From positions 1 through 8,743 of the forward strand of contig JACCSF010000341.1 of the NCBI GenBank assembly GCA_013813135.1: a stretch of DNA of 8,743 nt, read 5' to 3'. Positions 1-4,400 of this stretch are shown here, one piece after another. Below the pieces are notes generated by a model. The model made no database searches. It was not told where the DNA came from and saw only the letters and a program-made list of their open reading frames with translations. The translations under genes were made by a program, and so were the position numbers. The DNA is from Thermoleophilaceae bacterium (lineage in GTDB: Bacteria; Actinomycetota; Thermoleophilia; Solirubrobacterales; Thermoleophilaceae). Each line of letters starts with the position of its first letter. The first letter of the stretch is position 1.

Positions 1-74
1 TCGGGGAGACAGGATTTGAACCTGCGACCGCCCGGCCCCCAGCCGGGTGCGCTACCAGACTGCGCCACTCCCCG
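1..74 (-). tRNA. tRNA-Pro, anticodon GGG
   Basis: Read on the minus strand, this folds into a complete cloverleaf. The acceptor stem CGGGGAG pairs with CTCCCCG and the discriminator is A at position 1. The anticodon stem CCCGG/CCGGG encloses the loop CTGGGGG, giving anticodon GGG (proline). The T-arm is GCAGG-TTCAAAT-CCTGT. The gene does not encode CCA within the window, and the discriminator lies on the window edge. Its 5' end is one base from the 3' end of tRNA-Gly, so the two are almost certainly one transcript. Confidence 0.96.
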
Positions 75-75
75 A

Positions 76-146
76 AGCGGGCGACCGGACTCGAACCGGT
101 ACTAAGAGCTTGGAAGGCTCTTGTGCAGCCGTTACACCACGCCCGC
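76..146 (-). tRNA. tRNA-Gly, anticodon TCC
   Basis: Complete 71-nt cloverleaf on the minus strand. The acceptor stem GCGGGCG pairs with CGCCCGC and the discriminator is T. The anticodon stem AGAGC/GCTCT encloses CTTCCAA, giving anticodon TCC (glycine). The T-arm is ACCGG-TTCGAGT-CCGGT. CCA is not encoded. A single base separates it from the downstream tRNA-Pro, so RNase P and RNase Z would cut at nearly the same place to separate them. Confidence 0.96.
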
Positions 147-156
147 GCGAATAGCG

Positions 157-162
157 AGTGTA
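157..162 (-). promoter_or_regulatory. Putative -10 box of the tRNA-Gly/tRNA-Pro transcript
   Basis: On the minus strand this reads TACACT, matching the actinobacterial TANNNT -10 consensus. Seven bases further on, near 150, would be the transcription start, about 4 nt before the tRNA-Gly 5' end at 146. No convincing TTGACA-like -35 box is visible 16-18 bp upstream. The spacing to the tRNA is the main support. Confidence 0.45.
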
Positions 163-218
163 GGGATTCATCGGCAGCGGCGGGACTCGACTGGAATGCG
201 CCCGCGTGCGTGCTCTAC

Positions 219-233
219 AGCGGCACCACCGCT
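219..233 (-). terminator. Possible hairpin at the end of the phosphotriesterase gene
   Basis: A perfect 5-bp stem (AGCGG/CCGCT on the plus strand) with a 5-nt loop overlaps the stop codon of the upstream gene at 232-234. It could help end the transcript before tRNA-Gly. There is no T-tract after it, so intrinsic termination is doubtful. The rest of 147-231 shows only the tRNA promoter box. Confidence 0.2.
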
Positions 234-1185
234 AGCCCGCCAGCCAGCGCTTGGGGTTCTCCACCATCATCTGGTCGAGCTGCGCGTCGGTCATGCCGCG
301 CTGCTTGAGCTCGGGGATGACCGTCTCGAACAGGAAGGTCATGGACCAGTCGGGAACCTCGTTGGCCCTGAGGTAGTCCTGGACTTCGAGCGGGAACCAG
401 TCGATCGTCGAGCAGTAGTCCTGCGAGAGGAACATGCGGTCGGCGTAGCCGCGCTCGAGGAGGGCGAGCACGGTGGCGTTGCGCTGCTCGGTGGCCAGGA
501 ACAGGTCGAGCCCGTAGCGGTCCATGCCGATCCAGCAGCCGGTCTCCAGCAGGCGCTCGATGTAGTCGAGGTCGTCGGTGTCGCCGGTGTGGGCGATCTG
601 CACCTTCGCCGGGTCCACGCCCTCCTCGTCGAAGATCCGCATCTGCTCGAGGCCGGTGGCGCTGGCCGGGCGCGAATGGGCCATGATCGGCCTGCCGGTC
701 TGCTTCGAGGCGCGCGCGGCAGCCCGGTGGATCTTCTCGACGTTCGGTGTGACGCCGGGCTCGTCCGCCGCGCACTTGATGAAGGCGGGCTTGATCTCGG
801 TGCCCTGGATGCCGTGCTCGAGCTCGTGGACGAAGATCGCGGCGACGCCGTCCTCATCGCGGTTGAGCAGGAATTGCGGGAGGTGGTCGTAGGTGTAGAC
901 GCCGGTGGCGAGCACGACGTTGAGGCCGCTCTCGTCGGCCACGCGCTTGCTGAAGCGGGCGTCGCGGGTGAGGAACAGCGCGCTGGGCTCGACCACCGTA
1001 CGGACGCCGTGGCCCCTGACCGCGTTCGCGTCGGCGATGGCGGCGTCCCAGTCGGCCTGCTCGACGTACAGATGCGGGAACTGGAAGCGGCCGGCCTCGT
1101 CGGTCGCCCTGAAGTGCTCGTGGATCAGCGTCAGGCCAAGCTGATCCACGTCCACGGGCCCGCCCGTGGTCTCGACTGTGGGCAT
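232..1185 (-). CDS. Phosphotriesterase-family metal-dependent hydrolase
   Basis: This 317-aa protein belongs to the phosphotriesterase family of the amidohydrolase superfamily, TIM-barrel enzymes with two metal ions that cleave phosphotriesters, lactones or related esters. The full ligand set is visible in order: H22 and H24 (in IHEHF), the bridging lysine K137 (in FIKCA, normally carboxylated), H170 (in MAHSRP), H199 (in IAHTGD) and D256 (in SQDYC). Length is typical of the family and no signal peptide is seen, so it should be cytoplasmic. The ATG start is supported by a strong Shine-Dalgarno 6 nt upstream. It lies 36 bp after the small membrane protein gene, probably in the same transcript, and is followed by tRNA-Gly. 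The natural substrate cannot be read from sequence. Many relatives are lactonases rather than organophosphate hydrolases, so a gene symbol is not justified. Confidence 0.92.
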   Translation of the reverse strand: MPTVETTGGPVDVDQLGLTLIHEHFRATDEAGRFQFPHLYVEQADWDAAIADANAVRGHGVRTVVEPSALFLTRDARFSKRVADESGLNVVLATGVYTYDHLPQFLLNRDEDGVAAIFVHELEHGIQGTEIKPAFIKCAADEPGVTPNVEKIHRAAARASKQTGRPIMAHSRPASATGLEQMRIFDEEGVDPAKVQIAHTGDTDDLDYIERLLETGCWIGMDRYGLDLFLATEQRNATVLALLERGYADRMFLSQDYCSTIDWFPLEVQDYLRANEVPDWSMTFLFETVIPELKQRGMTDAQLDQMMVENPKRWLAG

Positions 1186-1191
1186 GCGGGT

Positions 1192-1199
1192 CTCCTCCC
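1192..1199 (-). promoter_or_regulatory. Shine-Dalgarno of the phosphotriesterase gene
   Basis: On the minus strand GGGAGGAG lies 6 nt before the ATG at 1185. It fixes that start. It is the only strong ribosome binding site noticed in the window, fitting a gene translated from an internal position of a transcript. Confidence 0.75.
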
Positions 1200-1221
1200 G
1201 GATCGCGGTCCGGGCGGAAAG

Positions 1222-1476
1222 CTACCGCCAGCCGGGCTCGGCCACCCGCCGCTCCTCACCGGGATCGAGCACGGCACCGAGCACGACGCCGGCGACCGTG
1301 ACCACGAGCGCGACGACCAGGCGCAATAGGAAGGTGCCGTCGACGCCCTCCCGCAGCGCCGCGACGAGCGCGAGCACGAGCGGAAACGCGAGCGGCAGCC
1401 ACTTCATGCGCCCCGCGGCGGCGTAGCCGAAACCGAGGCCGGCGAGGAAGAAGAGGGCGTAGGCGACGATGGCCAT
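1222..1476 (-). CDS. Small three-helix membrane protein, function unknown
   Basis: An 84-aa protein, mostly hydrophobic, with likely membrane helices at residues 3-21, 26-42 and 49-70 and a short charged tail (residues 71-84). I do not recognise the family. The frame is open further upstream, giving 124 aa, but that extension runs through the tRNA-Trp gene, so I chose the ATG at 1476. No Shine-Dalgarno precedes it: only 8 nt separate the ATG from the tRNA-Trp 3' end. It may therefore be translated from an RNA released by tRNA 3' processing. It lies 36 bp upstream of the phosphotriesterase gene on the same strand. It is not SecE, which often follows tRNA-Trp in bacteria, because SecE is normally a single-helix protein in many actinobacteria and the SecE motif is absent. 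Confidence 0.65.
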   Translation of the reverse strand: MAIVAYALFFLAGLGFGYAAAGRMKWLPLAFPLVLALVAALREGVDGTFLLRLVVALVVTVAGVVLGAVLDPGEERRVAEPGWR

Positions 1477-1484
1477 GAATAAGA

Positions 1485-1560
1485 CGGGGCAGCCAGGATT
1501 CGAACCTGGGACCTCCGGTTTTGGAGACCGGCGTTCTGGACCAGACTGAACTACTGCCCC
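1485..1560 (-). tRNA. tRNA-Trp, anticodon CCA
   Basis: Complete 76-nt cloverleaf on the minus strand. The acceptor stem GGGGCAG pairs with CTGCCCC and the discriminator is G. The anticodon stem CCGGT/ACCGG encloses CTCCAAA, giving anticodon CCA (tryptophan). The T-arm is CCAGG-TTCGAAT-CCTGG. The 3' CCA is not encoded; the discriminator is followed by TCT. The next gene begins 8 nt downstream. Confidence 0.96.
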
Positions 1561-1570
1561 TTGCGCAGCG

Positions 1571-1576
1571 ATTGTA
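1571..1576 (-). promoter_or_regulatory. Putative -10 box of tRNA-Trp
   Basis: The minus strand reads TACAAT, one base from the TATAAT consensus. The predicted start near 1564 leaves a leader of about 4 nt before tRNA-Trp at 1560, the same geometry as upstream of tRNA-Gly. No clear -35 box is seen. It would also drive the small membrane protein and the phosphotriesterase gene. Confidence 0.55.
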
Positions 1577-1664
1577 GGGCCGCACCCCCGGAACATCTCG
1601 ATCTCTCACGCAAGAGCGTGGCGCTCCTGGACGAATTCTTCGGTCCGAAGACCTAGGCGGTCCA
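1577..1664. other. Spacer between tRNA-Leu and tRNA-Trp with a small inverted repeat
   Basis: Together with the tRNA-Trp promoter this forms a 104-bp non-coding gap (1561-1664). It holds a perfect 5-bp inverted repeat at 1607-1620 (CACGC, 4-nt loop, GCGTG) and a UUCG-loop hairpin at 1642-1653 listed separately. No small ORF with a credible start is seen. Confidence 0.35.
1642..1653 (-). terminator. UUCG-tetraloop hairpin after tRNA-Leu(TAG)
   Basis: Transcribed on the minus strand, GGTC-TTCG-GACC forms a 4-bp stem closed by a C(UUCG)G tetraloop, an unusually stable loop. It begins 11 nt after the tRNA-Leu 3' end. The short stem and the lack of a following U-tract make it a weak terminator candidate. 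It may equally be an exonuclease stop or chance. Confidence 0.25.
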
Positions 1665-1748
1665 TGCGGGCGGAGGGACTCGAACCCCCACGCTCTTTCG
1701 AGCACCAGGACCTAAACCTGGACTGTCTACCAGTTCCAGCACGCCCGC
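1665..1748 (-). tRNA. tRNA-Leu, anticodon TAG
   Basis: Complete 84-nt class II tRNA on the minus strand. The acceptor stem GCGGGCG pairs with CGCCCGC and the discriminator is A. The anticodon stem CCAGG/CCTGG encloses TTTAGGT, giving anticodon TAG (leucine, CUN codons). A long variable arm (GCTC-GAAA-GAGC core) and the T-arm GGGGG-TTCGAGT-CCCTC, with one G-T pair, follow. CCA is not encoded. It is divergent from the membrane protein gene that starts at 1792. Confidence 0.96.
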
Positions 1749-1752
1749 CAAA

Positions 1753-1768
1753 CCCCGGCAATCCGGGG
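1753..1768. repeat. Perfect inverted repeat between divergent tRNA-Leu and membrane-protein gene
   Basis: CCCCGG (1753-1758) and CCGGGG (1763-1768) form a 6-bp all-GC stem around the loop CAAT. It begins 4 bp upstream of the tRNA-Leu 5' end and ends 23 bp before the ATG on the other side. It could be a hairpin in the pre-tRNA leader or a binding site affecting both divergent promoters. Confidence 0.5.
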
Positions 1769-1774
1769 AGACAA

Positions 1775-1780
1775 AGGGTA
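1775..1780 (-). promoter_or_regulatory. Putative -10 box of tRNA-Leu(TAG)
   Basis: The minus strand reads TACCCT, fitting TANNNT. The predicted start near 1768 coincides with the edge of the 1753-1768 inverted repeat, so the pre-tRNA leader would consist of that hairpin. No good -35 box is visible, and the upstream promoter region would lie inside the divergent coding sequence. Confidence 0.35.
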
Positions 1781-1784
1781 TTGT
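1779..1784 (+). promoter_or_regulatory. Putative -10 box of the membrane-protein gene (leaderless)
   Basis: TATTGT fits TANNNT and is followed by 7 nt and then the ATG at 1792, so the transcript would start at or next to the start codon. It overlaps the tRNA-Leu -10 candidate on the other strand by two bases. No -35 box was identified. Confidence 0.4.
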
Positions 1785-1791
1785 GACCCCG

Positions 1792-2292
1792 ATGGCCGAC
1801 ACGGTCCTCGTGCATCCCAATCGGGACAAGGCGGAGTCGAAGGCCACCAAGGCCGTTGTTGTTCTGCTGCTGATCACGAGCGCCGCGCTCATCCTCGTGG
1901 TCACCATCGGTGGTTGGTCGCAGCTTCAGGGCGCTCAGATCGTTTCGTTTGTCTACGCCCTGATCTATCTCGGAATGGCGTTCGTCGTGAGTCGCTGGAA
2001 CCGCGGTGTGCTCCCGGTGGCCGCCGCTCTGGCGCTGCTGTTCGCGGTGATCGCCGCCGTCGCCGGTCCGGCGTGGTTCGACCGCGACAAGCCGGGCTTC
2101 GACGATCCCACGCTCGATCCGTCGATCCTCGGCCTCCTCACGCTCATCCTCGTCCCGGTCCAGCTCTTGTTGGTCGCACTCGCCATGCGCGGGTTCCAGC
2201 AGCAGTGGAACGTGGAGGTCGAGGTCACGCACGACGAGGCCGACCGCTACGGCAGCGGCGACGTCGGGTCGGGCCGAGTCCAGCCGGCCTAG
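1792..2292 (+). CDS. Four-helix integral membrane protein, function unknown
   Basis: A protein of 166 aa that I do not recognise. Numbering from the alternative GTG start, it has a hydrophilic N-terminus with basic residues (about 1-22), four likely membrane helices at 23-44, 52-70, 76-97 and 114-135, an Asp/Pro-rich loop between helices 3 and 4 (about 99-113), and an acidic, glycine-rich C-terminal tail. Two starts are possible. GTG at 1783 has a weak AAGGG 4 nt upstream. ATG at 1792 has a TATTGT box 7 nt upstream, which matches the leaderless pattern of neighbouring genes, so I prefer it. Third-position GC and the clear helix pattern support real coding. It is divergent from tRNA-Leu(TAG) and followed after 34 bp by tRNA-Leu(CAA). 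No motif suggests transport or catalysis. Confidence 0.8.
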   Translation: MADTVLVHPNRDKAESKATKAVVVLLLITSAALILVVTIGGWSQLQGAQIVSFVYALIYLGMAFVVSRWNRGVLPVAAALALLFAVIAAVAGPAWFDRDKPGFDDPTLDPSILGLLTLILVPVQLLLVALAMRGFQQQWNVEVEVTHDEADRYGSGDVGSGRVQPA

Positions 2293-2308
2293 CTGCCCCT
2301 GGCACCCC

Positions 2309-2314
2309 TACCAT
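2309..2314 (+). promoter_or_regulatory. Putative -10 box of tRNA-Leu(CAA)
   Basis: TACCAT fits TANNNT. The predicted start near 2321 would leave a leader of about 6 nt before tRNA-Leu at 2327. It lies in the 34-bp gap after the membrane protein gene, and no clear -35 box is visible. Confidence 0.45.
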
Positions 2315-2326
2315 CTGAAGGTCCAA

Positions 2327-2413
2327 GCCCGGGTGGCGGAATTGGCGATACGCGATGGCCTCAAAAGCCATTGTCCCTTTGCGGACATGTGGGTTCGAGT
2401 CCCACCCCGGGTA
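2327..2413 (+). tRNA. tRNA-Leu, anticodon CAA
   Basis: Complete 87-nt class II tRNA. The acceptor stem GCCCGGG pairs with CCCGGGT, with a G-T first pair, and the discriminator is A. The anticodon stem ATGGC/GCCAT encloses CTCAAAA, giving anticodon CAA (leucine, UUG codons). The variable arm is long (TGTCC...GGACA) and the T-arm is GTGGG-TTCGAGT-CCCAC. CCA is not encoded; the discriminator is followed by CTG. Confidence 0.96.
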
Positions 2414-2435
2414 CTGAACGCGGCGCCCGCGCCTC

Positions 2436-2441
2436 TACGCT
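2436..2441 (+). promoter_or_regulatory. Putative -10 box of the DUF1232 gene (leaderless)
   Basis: TACGCT fits TANNNT and is followed by 6 nt and the GTG start at 2448. This is the textbook geometry of an actinobacterial leaderless mRNA. No Shine-Dalgarno precedes the GTG, which supports this reading. Confidence 0.45.
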
Positions 2442-2447
2442 GGCGGC

Positions 2448-2840
2448 GTGACGTTCGGGGAATGGCTACTGGTTGCCCTGGCTGTGGCGGTCGTCGCCTA
2501 CGCCGCGGTGGTGCTGGCGCTGGTCGCGGCCGGGCGCGGCGCCGACGCTCGCGCCCTCGCTCGCTTCGTCCCTGACTGCGTTGTGCTCTTCAAGCGCCTG
2601 CTCGCGGACCCGCGGGTGGAGTGGTGGCGAAAGGCGCTGCTCGTCGGCGTGATCGTCTACCTGGCGTCGCCGATCGACCTCGTGCCCGACTTCATCCCGG
2701 TGGCCGGCCAGCTCGACGACGCGATCCTGGTCGTGGTCGCCCTGCGCGTCCTCTTGCACGGGTCCGGCCCGCGCCTGCTGGCCGAGCACTGGCCCGGCCT
2801 ACGGCAGTCGCTCCACTTGATCCTCCGCTTCGCACACTGA
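2448..2840 (+). CDS. DUF1232 (YkvA-like) small membrane protein
   Basis: A 130-aa protein. Residues 5-27 form a hydrophobic helix. A linker with several charged residues (29-62) is followed by the DUF1232/YkvA signature: a hydrophobic stretch (63-73) running into SPIDLVPDFIPVAGQLDDA (74-92) and a second hydrophobic stretch (93-103). The family is widespread and membrane-associated and has no established biochemical activity, so the domain name is all that can be claimed. The GTG start fits the TACGCT box 6 nt upstream. It starts 34 bp after tRNA-Leu(CAA) and converges on the nuclease-fusion gene with a single base between the two stop codons, leaving no room for a separate terminator. Confidence 0.88.
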   Translation: MTFGEWLLVALAVAVVAYAAVVLALVAAGRGADARALARFVPDCVVLFKRLLADPRVEWWRKALLVGVIVYLASPIDLVPDFIPVAGQLDDAILVVVALRVLLHGSGPRLLAEHWPGLRQSLHLILRFAH

Positions 2841-2841
2841 C

Positions 2842-4356
2842 TCAGCCGAGCCCGTGCTTGTCGGCGGCCCACGCGCTCGCCTGCTCGTCGAGCGGCAGCG
2901 TCGGAACGAGCTCCTGCCACGACACGGCGGCAAAGCGGAACCGCTCGGGGTCGGCGTTGGCGTCCACCGCCTGACTCAGCAGAGCGGGCCAGCCGGGCCA
3001 GTCGCCGTCCGCGGCGAAGTAGGGATTGTCGGCGTCGTAGAGCAGCGCCAGCACCGCGAGCCGGCCGGGCCCCGCCAGCGCGCGAAGCGCGGCCGCGTGG
3101 CGCACCCACTCGTAGGCGGGGCTGACCGGGCAGGTCGTGTCCGGATCGCGGTCGCCCAAGCCGAGCACGGTGGCGGCGGTCTCCCAGTACGCGTCGCGCT
3201 GCTCCACCCGCCGCGCGCAGCGCTCGCCGGCCGTCGGCCCGACCCCGTCCCCGCGGCATCGGCAGGGGCCGATGCCGTGCTCGCGCCACTTGGCCTCGAT
3301 GCCGATCAGGACATTCGGGTCGTCGATCAGCACGTCGAGGCTCGTCTGGCGGGGGCGCTCGCCGAGCAGGTCAGGGTCGACGACGTGTTCGAACTCGATC
3401 GTGGGCGCGCCGTCGCCGGCCGCCGGCAGCGGGGCCAGGGCGTCCCACAGCCACGCCAGCGAGGGGTTGCGGCCGGCCGCCGCGCCGAGCAGGCCGACAC
3501 CAAGCGTTTGGCTGGATTTCCCGGACAGGTGCTGGCGCTGCCAGCCGTCCGTGGGGATGGCGGCGGCGAGCGCGTCCCAGCCGGGCGGCAGGGCCGCCGC
3601 GAGATCGCGGGCGGCGCTGCGCTGCTCGCCGACCAGCTCCGGATGCTCCTCGAAGTAGCGGGCGTAGCGCGCCCCGAGGCGCCGGTCATGACGCCGCCAC
3701 GCGGCCTGGCACTCCGCCTCGATGGCGGGCCGCGACCAGCCCCCGAGGGGACCGGGCGCGGCCGCGGGGCGCTGGGACGGCGTCGCGGGAGCGGCGTAAG
3801 CAGCCGGCGCAGGCGCCGTGTGGAGCGCTCGACGAGGAGCGGCCGAAGGGGCCGGCTCCGGCGCCTTCCCGGGCGGCCGGCGCAAGACGCTTGCGGGGGC
3901 AGTTGCAGCGGGCGCCGCGAGGTTCGCGGCCCACGCGATCCCGGCCGTGCACAGCAACCCGAAGAACGCCCCCAGGCGGCGGCCCGTCTCGTAGGCGGTG
4001 TCCCCGGCGTCTTCGACTGGGATGTCGGGCGCGTCGATCACGCGGTAGACGATCAGGAGCGCCGCGAGCGCGGCCGCCCCTGTCGCGGCGAAGGCCAGAC
4101 CCGGCGGCGGTGTCGACATCAGACTCACCACCAACACCGCAATCGCCAGGAGCGCAGCGAGCGCGAGCACGAAGTCGATCGCGCCGAAGGCCTCCCAGGC
4201 GTCGAGGTTGCCGCCCTCGACGGTGATCACCTGGCCCGAGCCGGGCACCCTCGCCCTCCCGTCCAATCCGAACCAGGGCAGGAACATCGCGACCAGCAGC
4301 AGGAGGCCGCTCACACCGGCCAGCAGCTCGCCTGGGCCGGGGCGTCGCGGGGCCAT
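2842..4356 (-). CDS. Membrane protein fused to a PD-(D/E)XK restriction-endonuclease-like domain
   Basis: A 504-aa two-part protein in one uninterrupted frame. Residues 1-148 form a four-helix module (about 11-29, 59-79, 86-105, 127-149) beginning RPGPGELLAGVSGLLLL, which resembles a membrane module I associate with Solirubrobacterales. An Ala/Pro-rich linker follows (149-205). The C-terminal part (about 206-504) looks like a PD-(D/E)XK nuclease. The core is D341, then E354 and K356 (in GIEAKW), with E321/E323 a strand earlier and an upstream KSSQTLGVGLLG segment (280-291). This arrangement reminds me of the PGN_0703-type putative restriction endonucleases; that assignment is from memory. Four cysteines after the core (C365, C367, C380, C409) could bind a metal or Fe-S cluster. 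A role in DNA or RNA cleavage at the membrane is inference. The gene is divergent, across 44 bp, from the M28-like membrane protein and has no partner methyltransferase in the window. Confidence 0.8.
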   Translation of the reverse strand: MAPRRPGPGELLAGVSGLLLLVAMFLPWFGLDGRARVPGSGQVITVEGGNLDAWEAFGAIDFVLALAALLAIAVLVVSLMSTPPPGLAFAATGAAALAALLIVYRVIDAPDIPVEDAGDTAYETGRRLGAFFGLLCTAGIAWAANLAAPAATAPASVLRRPPGKAPEPAPSAAPRRALHTAPAPAAYAAPATPSQRPAAAPGPLGGWSRPAIEAECQAAWRRHDRRLGARYARYFEEHPELVGEQRSAARDLAAALPPGWDALAAAIPTDGWQRQHLSGKSSQTLGVGLLGAAAGRNPSLAWLWDALAPLPAAGDGAPTIEFEHVVDPDLLGERPRQTSLDVLIDDPNVLIGIEAKWREHGIGPCRCRGDGVGPTAGERCARRVEQRDAYWETAATVLGLGDRDPDTTCPVSPAYEWVRHAAALRALAGPGRLAVLALLYDADNPYFAADGDWPGWPALLSQAVDANADPERFRFAAVSWQELVPTLPLDEQASAWAADKHGLG

Positions 4357-4365
4357 TGCGCGGAG

Positions 4366-4371
4366 ACTCTA
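4366..4371 (-). promoter_or_regulatory. Putative -10 box of the nuclease-fusion gene
   Basis: The minus strand reads TAGAGT (TANNNT), followed by 9 nt and the ATG at 4356, predicting a leader of only about 2 nt. No Shine-Dalgarno is present. It sits in the 44-bp divergent gap shared with the M28-like gene. Confidence 0.4.
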
Positions 4372-4382
4372 ACCGCGCGCGC

Positions 4383-4388
4383 CATACT
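4383..4388 (+). promoter_or_regulatory. Weak -10 candidate of the M28-like gene
   Basis: CATACT (two differences from TATAAT) lies 12 nt before the ATG at 4401, predicting a 5-6 nt leader. The first base does not fit TANNNT, so this is weaker than the other boxes. No Shine-Dalgarno is seen. Confidence 0.22.
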
Positions 4389-4400
4389 CCCGACCCGGTC

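Noticed and set aside
121..1329. 402-aa plus-strand open frame
   Set aside because: It is antisense to the phosphotriesterase gene and runs through tRNA-Gly. The minus-strand protein has a complete metal-ligand set and a Shine-Dalgarno, so this is a high-GC shadow frame.
1222..1476. SecE after tRNA-Trp, as in the common tRNA-Trp-secE-nusG order
   Set aside because: The protein has three hydrophobic segments and no SecE motif, and the next gene is a metallohydrolase rather than nusG.
1477..1596. Extended 124-aa start for the small membrane protein
   Set aside because: The extra 40 codons pass through the whole tRNA-Trp gene, so the ATG at 1476 is far more likely.
1606..2232. 208-aa minus-strand frame
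   Set aside because: It covers tRNA-Leu(TAG) and is antisense to the four-helix membrane protein; the composition is charged and shadow-like.
2842..4356. Frameshift or assembly join between the membrane and nuclease parts
   Set aside because: The frame is continuous with consistent third-position GC and a natural Ala/Pro linker; a true fusion is simpler, although homologue comparison would settle it.
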